From an uncultured Nitrospinaceae bacterium (GTDB taxonomy: Bacteria > Nitrospinota > Nitrospinia > Nitrospinales > VA-1), in assembly GCA_938073925.1 (NCBI GenBank), contig CALJGH010000251.1, forward strand, positions 1 through 10,297: a DNA stretch of 10,297 nucleotides, in the 5' to 3' direction. The notes beneath the pieces were generated by a model that saw only the letters and a program-made list of their open reading frames with translations, ran no database searches and was not told the DNA's origin. Shown piece by piece: positions 5,572 through 10,297 of this stretch. Every line of letters begins with the position of its first letter. Positions within the stretch are counted from its first letter, which is position 1. The translations under genes and the position numbers were made by a program.

Positions 5572-6963
5572 ATGAAACGAACAAAAATTAAAGAACTGCT
5601 TAATTGCAAAGAAGAACAGGAAAGCGTTTTGGTGAAAGGTTGGGTGCGCACCCGTCGCGATTCTAAAGGAGGCTTCTCTTTTCTTGAAATCAATGACGGT
5701 TCTTGTCTGGGAAATATTCAAGCCATTGTTGACCATTCCCTGAATGAATTCCAGGAATTGGATAAACAGATCACAACAGGAAGTTGTGTGGCTATTACTG
5801 GCAAGCTCGTGGCCTCGGAAGGCAAGGGGCAAAAGATGGAGGTCCAGGCAACGGCTTTAGAGGTCTATGGTACGGCGGATGCGGAGACCTATCCTTTACA
5901 GAAAAAACGCCATTCGTTCGAATATTTACGCGAAATCGCGCACCTTCGTCCACGCACGAATACGTTTGGTGCTGTTATGCGAGTTAGAAGCCGACTGGCC
6001 TATGCCATTCATCAGTTTTTCAATGACCGTGGGTTTGTCTATCTGAATACGCCGATTGTCACTACCAGCGATTGTGAAGGTGCCGGGGAGATGTTTCAGG
6101 TCACCACCCTTGATCTTAATAATCCCCCCAAAGTGGAAGGAAAAATTGATTACGCGCAGGATTTCTTCGGCGAAAAAACTTCTCTCACAGTGAGTGGACA
6201 ACTGGAAGGGGAAATTTATGCCCAGGCTCTTTCAGATATTTATACTTTTGGTCCGACCTTTCGGGCAGAGAATTCCAACACCAGCCGCCACCTTTCCGAA
6301 TTTTGGATGGTGGAGCCGGAAATGGCATTCTATGACTTGGATGACGATATGGATCTTGCCGAAGAGTTTATTAAATACCTTTTTGCGGACGTTCTTGAAA
6401 ATTGTACAGAGGATATGGAGTTTTTTAATCAGCGCATTGATAAATCCACTCTCGAAACTCTACAGCATATTGTAGATAACCAGTTTGAGAGATTGACTTA
6501 CGCCGATGCAATCCACCGCCTGGAAAAATCGACGGAGACATTCACCTACTCCGTTGAATGGGGGTGCGCTTTACAGGCAGAGCACGAGCGTTATCTTAGC
6601 GAAAAGGTGTTCAAGAAACCGATCATTGTTTACAATTATCCAGAAAAGATTAAATCGTTTTATATGAAACTGAACGAAGATGGCGAAACAGTTCGGGCGA
6701 TGGATGTCCTGATTCCCAAACTTGGTGAGATCATTGGCGGCAGTCAGCGTGAAGAGAACTACGATATATTATTAAAGCGCCTGAAAGACAGTGGTTTGAG
6801 TCCCGAAGAATATTGGTGGTATCTCGACCTCAGGAGATTTGGGTCAGCTCCACATTCCGGGTTCGGGTTAGGGTTCGAACGTTTAGTTCAGTTCGTCACG
6901 GGTATGGAAAATATCCGCGATGTCATCCCTTTTCCTCGGACTCCCAAACACGCCCGCTTCTAA
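5572..6963 (+). CDS. asnS: Asparagine--tRNA ligase
   Basis: This class IIb aminoacyl-tRNA synthetase charges tRNA(Asn) with asparagine in the cytoplasm. From the ATG at 5572 the product is 463 residues, close to the 466 of E. coli AsnS. The N-terminal OB-fold anticodon-binding domain spans about 15-100 (VKGWVRTRRDSKGGFSFLEINDG). Catalytic-domain signatures are motif 1 around GFVYLNTPIVTTSDCEGAGEMF (154-175), LTVSGQLEGEIYA (205-217), motif 2 with FGPTFRAENSNTSRHLSEFW (226-245), and motif 3 with GLGFERLVQFVTG (432-444). The end IPFPRTPKHARF is typical of AsnS and separates it from AspRS. An in-frame TTG at 5518 would add 18 residues that do not fit the family; the ATG at 5572 has a modest GAGA five bases upstream. 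It is divergent from the yggT unit and appears to be transcribed alone. Confidence 0.96.
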   Translation: MKRTKIKELLNCKEEQESVLVKGWVRTRRDSKGGFSFLEINDGSCLGNIQAIVDHSLNEFQELDKQITTGSCVAITGKLVASEGKGQKMEVQATALEVYGTADAETYPLQKKRHSFEYLREIAHLRPRTNTFGAVMRVRSRLAYAIHQFFNDRGFVYLNTPIVTTSDCEGAGEMFQVTTLDLNNPPKVEGKIDYAQDFFGEKTSLTVSGQLEGEIYAQALSDIYTFGPTFRAENSNTSRHLSEFWMVEPEMAFYDLDDDMDLAEEFIKYLFADVLENCTEDMEFFNQRIDKSTLETLQHIVDNQFERLTYADAIHRLEKSTETFTYSVEWGCALQAEHERYLSEKVFKKPIIVYNYPEKIKSFYMKLNEDGETVRAMDVLIPKLGEIIGGSQREENYDILLKRLKDSGLSPEEYWWYLDLRRFGSAPHSGFGLGFERLVQFVTGMENIRDVIPFPRTPKHARF

Positions 6964-6979
6964 CCGGCCATGCGGCCGG
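6964..6979 (+). repeat. Perfect GC-only hairpin immediately after the asnS stop
   Basis: CCGGCC (6964-6969) pairs with GGCCGG (6974-6979) around the 4-base loop ATGC. It starts at the first base after the asnS stop codon. A G-run follows rather than a T-run, so it is not an intrinsic terminator by itself. It could stabilise the 3' end of the transcript ahead of the hairpin at 6991. Confidence 0.6.
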
Positions 6980-6990
6980 GGGCAATAGAT

Positions 6991-7030
6991 CGGTGCCTGT
7001 ATAGAGAAACAGGTATCGTTTATCCTTTTA
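6991..7030 (+). terminator. Putative terminator of asnS
   Basis: CGGTGCCTGT (6991-7000) pairs with ACAGGTATCG (7009-7018), ten consecutive pairs including two G-T wobbles, around an 8-base loop. It is followed by the T-rich TTTATCCTTTTA (7019-7030). The T-tract is interrupted by CC, so efficiency may be moderate. It lies 28 bases after the asnS stop, with no plus-strand gene downstream until 8657. Confidence 0.6.
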
Positions 7031-7100
7031 CTATTAGTTGATGTGAAGGGTGATCAGCCGAACCATTTTCCAGAAGCTTGAGCGGATTGTATCGCTTAGA

Positions 7101-7136
7101 AAAGAATAGACCTATAACGTCCCGCGTTATGGGACC
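7101..7136 (-). terminator. Putative terminator of rlmD with two exclusive stems
   Basis: Downstream of the rlmD stop on the minus strand, ATAACG/CGTTAT (7125-7130 with 7114-7119) forms a six-pair stem with a 5-base loop. An overlapping stem GTCCC/GGGAC (7131-7135 with 7119-7123) is exclusive with it. On the minus strand the sequence then reads AGGTCTATTCTTTTCT, a moderate U-rich tail. It is positioned about 40 bases after the gene. Between this and the asnS terminator, about 7031-7100 shows only a small AGCG/CGCT stem (7081-7084 with 7093-7096). Confidence 0.45.
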
Positions 7137-7173
7137 TAGATAGACAACCAAACCGCATTAAACTGGGCTCAAA

Positions 7174-8565
7174 TCAATTTTCGGCAGATTTTATTTGCTT
7201 GAGATAAACGGCAGTTTCTATGTGCTGGGTTTGTGGGAACATATCGATCACCCGCATATCGTGAATTTTGTATCCTTCTAGCCTTTCTAGGTCACGGGCG
7301 AGGGTGGATGGATTGCAGGAGACATAGATGATTTGTTCCGGTTGTGATTGCAGTAAGGTTTTTATAACCGATTCGGAACAACCTTTCCGGGGTGGATCAA
7401 TGATGAAAGTATGAACTTTTTCTTTAGATATAACGTGCGGCGCGTGCTCTTCCACACTCCCGGTCAGAAACTGGCAAGAGCTGATGCCATTGGTTTCTGC
7501 ACTCAGACGTGCATCTTCCATAGCCGGTTCGAATTGTTCGATGGCGATCACTTTTTTACCTTTTGCCGCGAGCCACAGTGCAATGCCTCCGGAACCGCTA
7601 TAAGCATCGATGATGGTTTTCCCTTCGGCGGCATCGACCCAATTGTCGATAAGATCGTAGAGACGTAAAGTTTGCGCTGAATGGATTTGAAAAAAGGACC
7701 CGAGGGAAAGGTGGAAACTCAAGTCGGCAAGTTTGTCTGTAAGCCTTTCCTTTCCCCATAGCAATCTGTTTTCTTTTCCTAGAATCACATTGGTGGCACG
7801 CGGGTTGATGTTTTGAATGATGCCGACAATACCAAGTTCTTTTAGTTTTTTTTCTTCGGTAAGTTCGGTCAGAAAATTTCTTGGGAATCGGCCTTCATTG
7901 GTCATCATTCCCACAAGAACTTCACCGGTGGACTCTGAATGCCGAATAACGAGTCCTCTTACCAGTCCTCGATGGTTTCCTTCGTTGTAGACGGAAATTT
8001 GATTTTTCTTTAAGATTTCTCTCAGCCATTCTTTGGCATTGTTGATAGGTTCTGGAAGAATATCGCAAGTGGGCGAATCGGCAACTTTATGTGACCCTTC
8101 GGAATAGAATCCGATTTGCGGGTCACTGGTTTTTCCCTGTACTGCGAAACTGGCTTTGTTGCGATACTGGTATTGTTTGTCTGCCGCGAAGGCTTCGATT
8201 TTTTCTGGAAGCTCAACTCCGCCAATACGACTCAGGTTGTCTCGGACCACTTGAATTTTAAATTCGAGTTGTTTTTCGTAGTTAAGATCTTGAAATTTAC
8301 AGCCGCCACATTTAAAAAATACAGGGCAGGGTGGGTCGACCCGATCTTTGGAAAGCTGTGTCCGTTCGAATATATCTAACACGCCGAAGCGCGGTGTGAT
8401 TTTGATCATTTTTCCTCGGACGCGATCACCGGGAAGGCCGCCGGGGGTGAACACCGTATAGCCTTCGTGGCGGCAGAGTCCATCGCCGCTGGATGCCAGG
8501 GTTTCTACATCCAATTCCAGTCGGTCGCCCCGTTTCACAGGTATGTTTAATTTGGTTTTTGCCAT
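7174..8565 (-). CDS. rlmD: 23S rRNA (uracil-C5)-methyltransferase, RlmD/RumA type
   Basis: The enzyme uses S-adenosylmethionine to methylate C5 of a uridine in 23S rRNA (U1939 in E. coli numbering for RlmD). The 463-residue product has an N-terminal TRAM RNA-binding domain (about 11-69, GDGLCRHEGYTVFTPGGLPGDRV). A 4Fe-4S cluster site follows with C80, C86, C89 (CPVFFKCGGC) and C167 (PTCDIL). The SAM-dependent domain has SFFQIHSAQT (290-299), DAYSGSGGIAL (320-330), IIDPPRKG (388-395), the catalytic Cys417 in YVSCNPSTLARD, and the general-base Glu450 in QTQHIETAVYL. All family key residues are present, so it looks functional. RlmD, RlmCD and TrmA relatives are hard to separate; the iron-sulfur Cys set rules out TrmA and fits RlmD or RlmCD. 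The start at 8565 lacks an SD. It is divergent from the next gene, with 91 bases between starts. Confidence 0.92.
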   Translation of the reverse strand: MAKTKLNIPVKRGDRLELDVETLASSGDGLCRHEGYTVFTPGGLPGDRVRGKMIKITPRFGVLDIFERTQLSKDRVDPPCPVFFKCGGCKFQDLNYEKQLEFKIQVVRDNLSRIGGVELPEKIEAFAADKQYQYRNKASFAVQGKTSDPQIGFYSEGSHKVADSPTCDILPEPINNAKEWLREILKKNQISVYNEGNHRGLVRGLVIRHSESTGEVLVGMMTNEGRFPRNFLTELTEEKKLKELGIVGIIQNINPRATNVILGKENRLLWGKERLTDKLADLSFHLSLGSFFQIHSAQTLRLYDLIDNWVDAAEGKTIIDAYSGSGGIALWLAAKGKKVIAIEQFEPAMEDARLSAETNGISSCQFLTGSVEEHAPHVISKEKVHTFIIDPPRKGCSESVIKTLLQSQPEQIIYVSCNPSTLARDLERLEGYKIHDMRVIDMFPQTQHIETAVYLKQIKSAEN

Positions 8566-8619
8566 GGTCTATTTTGTTGCTCGTGTAGTTTAATGAGGGG
8601 AGAACCTTAGCACACTCCG

Positions 8620-8649
8620 TTGCCAGAACCTAGAATTCGGTTGTATACT
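8620..8649 (+). promoter_or_regulatory. Promoter of the nucleosidase-family gene, predicting a leaderless mRNA
   Basis: TTGCCA (8620-8625, five of six -35 bases) and TATACT (8644-8649, five of six -10 bases) are 18 bases apart. Only seven bases separate the -10 from the ATG at 8657, so transcription should start at or next to the A of the start codon. No Shine-Dalgarno lies upstream. The combination points to a leaderless transcript. Confidence 0.65.
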
Positions 8650-8656
8650 TGCCGCT

Positions 8657-9388
8657 ATGAATAAAACCACAGCCATATTGGCAGCTGTTTCCGAAGAGAT
8701 CGCCGGTATCAAACAGGCAATGAATATTTCTGACCGAATTCGTCTGGGTAAATCCGAAGCCTGGCCGGGAAAATGGCAGGGGAAGAATATAGTCCTTGTT
8801 CGCACCGGAGTTGGCAAGCAACGTGCCGCTGAGGCGGCATTACAAACCATCGAACAATTTTCTCCTAATAGGTTGCTCAGTATTGGATATGCAGGCGGAT
8901 TAGTCTCCAAGCTTGATGTGACCGATCTGATTGTCGCTGAGCAGATTGTGGATGTGGAATCTTCCTTAGAGTTTGTGCCCGATCAGCAATGGTTGCAGTC
9001 GGCACTAAACGTTCCCGCCCGGGAAAACTATAAAATCATTTCAGGAAGACTGGTCACTGCGGATAAGGTTATTCACAATCCACAAGATAAAAAAGAATTT
9101 GGTGAACGCTTTTCAGCCGAAGCGGTGGAAATGGAAACCTCTGCGATTGCTAAAGTGGCAACGGATAAAAACCTGCCGTTTTTATCTGTGCGCGCAATTT
9201 CTGATTCCGTCGAACAGGAAATTCTGGACAGTTCTTCGTTTCTTGGGAGCGATGGGGAAATTTCCAAACTGAAAGCCGGGTGGTATGTTCTGACGCATCC
9301 CGGTTCTATCGCCAGTGCCCTGTCACTGCGTTCACAAACTCTACGAGCCACACGCACTATGACCGAGTTTGTTTTCCATCTATTGTAA
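8657..9388 (+). CDS. Nucleoside phosphorylase/nucleosidase-family protein (MtnN-like or HpnG-like)
   Basis: The protein belongs to the PNP/UDP phosphorylase superfamily, whose members cleave the base from purine nucleosides. Candidate substrates are methylthioadenosine and S-adenosylhomocysteine (MtnN), futalosine (MqnB), or adenosyl hopane (HpnG). The 243-residue product shows ILAAVSEEIAGI (7-18) with the N-terminal acidic pair, RTGVGKQRAAEAAL (49-62), LSIGYAGGL (74-82), AVEMETSAIAKVA (156-168) with the ribose-binding Met-Glu, and SVRAISD (177-183) with the Asp expected to act on the base. After residue 185 it has a C-terminal segment (KLKAGWYVLTHPGSIASAL and onward) longer than in classic MtnN and reminiscent of HpnG-type proteins. 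No hopanoid gene is nearby, but mtnA is on the same window, so MTA breakdown is attractive. Substrate is unproven. Confidence 0.8.
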   Translation: MNKTTAILAAVSEEIAGIKQAMNISDRIRLGKSEAWPGKWQGKNIVLVRTGVGKQRAAEAALQTIEQFSPNRLLSIGYAGGLVSKLDVTDLIVAEQIVDVESSLEFVPDQQWLQSALNVPARENYKIISGRLVTADKVIHNPQDKKEFGERFSAEAVEMETSAIAKVATDKNLPFLSVRAISDSVEQEILDSSSFLGSDGEISKLKAGWYVLTHPGSIASALSLRSQTLRATRTMTEFVFHLL

Positions 9389-9446
9389 AATTCCGGAAAA
9401 AAATTGACGTTGCAGTCGGGTATCCGTTCATTTTTTGCCGGAAATT
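9389..9446. repeat. Inverted repeat directly after the nucleosidase-family gene
   Basis: TTCCGG followed by seven A (9391-9403) is mirrored by six T, a G, then CCGGAA (9431-9443). This gives two six-pair blocks with one mismatch between them and a 27-base loop; outer AA/TT pairs extend it with a bulge. The T-run is inside the stem and is not a tail, so it is an atypical terminator. It begins at the base after the stop codon and may still act as the 3' end of the mRNA. Confidence 0.5.
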
Positions 9447-9552
9447 CTGACGCGAGCCTCTCTGCTCTGAAATTATAAAACCCTTTATTTATATATCTTT
9501 ATCGTTTATTTGTGGTCTGATTTTAGATTTGGCATGGGGATTGCTATATGTA

Positions 9553-9643
9553 TAGCTGAAGATTCGAACTGGTACTGCCACCTCCAACGGATTGAATTTA
9601 CCTCCAAGTGATTCAATCCGTGGCGTGCCAACCTCGATGGCTA
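9553..9643. repeat. Structured inverted-repeat element of about 90 bases
   Basis: The core is an eleven-base perfect inverted repeat, ACGGATTGAAT (9587-9597) with ATTCAATCCGT (9611-9621), around a 13-base loop. Further outward GCCAC (9577-9581) can pair with GTGGC (9620-9624), TGG (9570-9572) with CCA (9628-9630), and TAGC (9553-9556) with GCTA (9640-9643). This gives a long interrupted stem that could fold on either strand. No transposase or known RNA family is recognised. It could be a miniature mobile element, a protein-binding cruciform or a small RNA. Confidence 0.5.
9580..9619. repeat. Tandem pair of 20-base units inside the structured element
   Basis: Two adjacent 20-base units, 9580-9599 and 9600-9619, share 15 of 20 positions, including the identical opening ACCTCCAA and the core GATT. 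Each unit contributes one arm of the central inverted repeat, so the same bases are both a direct and an inverted repeat. The unit length is not a multiple of three, which argues against coding. Confidence 0.6.
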
Positions 9644-9661
9644 ACAAGCTTTTTTCTCTCC

Positions 9662-9681
9662 GGCTCCCTTTTAAGGGAGCC
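9662..9681. repeat. Perfect nine-pair palindrome in a pyrimidine-rich tract
   Basis: GGCTCCCTT (9662-9670) pairs with AAGGGAGCC (9673-9681) around a 2-base centre. A pyrimidine-only run (about 9680-9697) follows on the plus strand. Neither strand gives a U-tract after the stem, so an intrinsic terminator is unlikely. It resembles REP-like palindromes found between bacterial genes. Confidence 0.55.
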
Positions 9682-9700
9682 CCCCTCCTCCCTTCTCCAG

Positions 9701-9720
9701 GGTTACGTTGGACTCTACTA
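9701..9720 (-). repeat. Second IS30-end-like sequence, inverted relative to the one at 9796
   Basis: GTTACGTTG (9702-9710) is the exact reverse complement of CAACGTAAC (9812-9820) within the IS30 left end. Read on the minus strand, the neighbourhood AGTCCAACGTAAC resembles the inner part of an IS30-type terminal repeat. If real, it would be the right end of another element lying to its left, but no transposase remains there. Only nine bases are exact, so it may be chance or part of a larger regulatory inverted repeat. Confidence 0.3.
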
Positions 9721-9799
9721 ATCAATACCCATAAAGCGAAACTAATATCCTCAAGCCTTTTACTGTAATATTTTAAAATAGCGTCCGCTATCGACGGCG

Positions 9800-9828
9800 T
9801 TCTCAACCGGTCAACGTAACAATATAAT
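9800..9828 (+). promoter_or_regulatory. Internal promoter of the IS30-family transposase
   Basis: A perfect -10 TATAAT (9823-9828) is preceded by exactly 17 bases and TTCTCA (9800-9805, four of six -35 bases). The -35 lies within the putative terminal repeat, so transposase binding there could repress the promoter. Predicted transcription begins near 9835, followed by the SD GGAG (9844-9847). Confidence 0.55.
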
Positions 9829-9855
9829 CTTAAATAAAAAGATGGAGTGTTGCAA

Positions 9856-10297
9856 ATGGCATATAGAACCCGAATTTAATACACCTGTGCATAGAAACAG
9901 GAGATATGAGATCGTTGGAACAAAGGCGAGTCTCTGACCTAAATCGGCCGATTATTTGATCGTCCTTTCTTTTCTATTTTTAATATATTGGCACCAACGG
10001 GTGGCATTCGTTCACCCCTTCGCAAAAAATCTAAACGGGTTCTTACCCTGTCTGAACGAGAAGAAATTTCAAGAGGTACTGTGGCTGATTTATCCATTCG
10101 CTCAATCGCTAAACATTTAAATCGTCCCCCTTCAACGATCAGTTGTGAAATCAAACGCAATGGCGGTTATCATAACTATCGAGCTACCCAAGCTGATCTT
10201 TCTGCATGGGAGCTAGCGTATCGCCCTAACCCATGTAAATTGGCTTGCAATCGATCCTTAAGCCGAACTGTGGCGAAAAAACTTCAATTAAATTGGT
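9856..10297 (+). pseudogene. IS30-family transposase, N-terminal part with four in-frame stops
   Basis: From ATG 9856 (SD GGAG eight bases upstream) the frame reads MAYRTRI*YTCA*KQEI*DRWNKGESLT*IGRLFDR and continues without a stop for 118 codons to the window end. The later part shows the IS30 DNA-binding region: ILAPTGGIRSPLRKKSKRVL, LTLSEREEISRG, the helix-turn-helix SIRSIAKHLNRPPSTISCEI, then KRNGG and RPNPCKLA. Stops are TAA 9877, TAG 9892, TGA 9907 and TAA 9940. Comparison with the remembered family pattern suggests Gln, Gln, Trp and Gln originally. No frameshift is needed, so the coding register is intact. A restart at TTG 9988 would lack an SD. The DDE catalytic domain is outside the window. 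The protein is almost certainly not made in full. Confidence 0.85.

Larger units (their letters stand above)
9389..9795. other. Gene-free, repeat-rich stretch between the nucleosidase gene and the IS30 end
   Basis: No frame here looks like a protein family. The longest open frame, on the minus strand, crosses the hairpins listed here and has no family resemblance or ribosome binding site. The stretch holds an inverted repeat at 9389-9446, A/T-rich sequence with nothing recognisable at 9447-9552, a structured element at 9553-9643, a pyrimidine-rich segment with a palindrome at 9650-9700, and a sequence resembling an IS30 end near 9701-9720. Positions 9721-9795 show nothing further. It looks like a landing zone or graveyard for mobile DNA. 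Confidence 0.6.
9796..10297 (+). mobile_element. IS30-family insertion sequence, left part, cut by the window end
   Basis: The transposase-like frame from 9856 identifies the family. Upstream, CTCAACCGGTCAACGTAACA (9802-9821) matches the inner portion of the IS30-type terminal repeat as I remember it (a TCAA-two bases-GGTCAACG-C/T-AACA pattern). That places the outer end near 9796. The terminal repeat is followed by a promoter, SD and ATG in the expected order. The right end, the target duplication and the catalytic domain lie beyond the window, so the exact boundary is uncertain by several bases. Confidence 0.75.

Noticed and set aside
6980..7173. Non-coding RNA such as 6S RNA, SRP RNA, RNase P RNA or tmRNA in the asnS-rlmD gap
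   Set aside because: None of the hallmark conserved sequences of these RNAs could be found; the hairpins are explained by two facing terminators.
9540..9640. Possible tRNA on the minus strand because of a GTTCGAATC T-loop-like motif at about 9562-9570
   Set aside because: The five bases flanking the loop do not form a T-stem (only two pairs), and no acceptor or anticodon stem can be placed.
9489..9806. Minus-strand open frame of 105 codons in the repeat region
   Set aside because: It runs across the palindrome, the tandem 20-base repeat (length not a multiple of three) and the IS30 terminal repeat, and resembles no protein family.
6991..9901. Similar hairpin sequences at 6996-7013 and 9884-9901 (CCTGT, six bases, AAACAGG in both)
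   Set aside because: The second lies inside the IS30 transposase reading frame and the similarity stops at the stem; probably coincidence and not a dispersed repeat.
9856..9942. Stop codon reassignment or programmed readthrough in the transposase
   Set aside because: All three stop types occur together, TGA ends mtnA, TAA ends many genes here, and CAA and TGG are used normally later in the same frame. Mutation is the simpler explanation.
1..10297. CRISPR arrays, toxin-antitoxin pairs, restriction or other defence genes, prophage genes
   Set aside because: None seen: no regularly spaced repeats beyond the two-unit tandem at 9580, and every intact gene belongs to a housekeeping or conserved family.

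Overview
The window (by eye a little under half G+C) holds ten intact protein genes, one broken transposase gene and a repeat-rich non-coding tail. It reads as the chromosome of a Gram-negative bacterium outside the well-studied enteric groups. An ExbB/ExbD pair implies an inner membrane energising an outer-membrane process, yet a DivIVA-domain protein is also present. A DUF3386-like protein, a family I associate mainly with cyanobacteria and plastid-bearing organisms, adds to this. A Nitrospinota- or deltaproteobacterium-like lineage would fit, but I cannot fix the phylum by eye. Most start codons lack a Shine-Dalgarno sequence, and several promoter -10 boxes sit only a few bases from the start codon, so leaderless or SD-independent initiation seems common.

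Layout. Positions 1-196 are non-coding, with a weak promoter. 197-1381: exbB-like and exbD-like genes (proton-driven motor), closed by a hairpin terminator at 1426-1461. 1475-2152: a DUF3386-like protein with the best ribosome binding site in the window. A shared bidirectional terminator (about 2165-2202) separates it from a convergent five-gene unit on the minus strand. That unit, in transcription order, is yggT-like, divIVA-like, yggU/DUF167, mtnA and a sugar-nucleotide transferase (5418 down to 2182). It runs from a good sigma70-type promoter at 5524-5496 and its genes touch or overlap. Divergent from it is asnS (5572-6963). Next come a 210-base hairpin-rich gap, rlmD-like 23S rRNA methyltransferase on the minus strand (8565-7174), and a divergent nucleosidase/phosphorylase-family gene (8657-9388) with a promoter that predicts a leaderless mRNA.

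9389-9795 has no credible gene but holds several inverted and tandem repeats. At about 9796 an IS30-family element begins: inverted-repeat-like end, internal promoter, SD, ATG at 9856. It runs off the right edge. Its transposase frame carries four stop codons within the first 29 codons and then stays open to the window end. Each stop is one C-to-T or G-to-A step from the expected Gln or Trp codon.

How the genes fit together: most are housekeeping. asnS and rlmD serve translation, exbB/exbD serve envelope energetics, yggT/divIVA serve envelope or division functions, and mtnA (with possibly the nucleosidase at 8657) serves methylthioadenosine salvage. I saw no defence system, CRISPR array, tRNA or rRNA. 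The most unusual items are the decayed IS30 copy, the DUF3386 orphan with a hairpin jammed against its ribosome binding site, the structured repeat at 9553-9643, and the scarcity of Shine-Dalgarno sequences.
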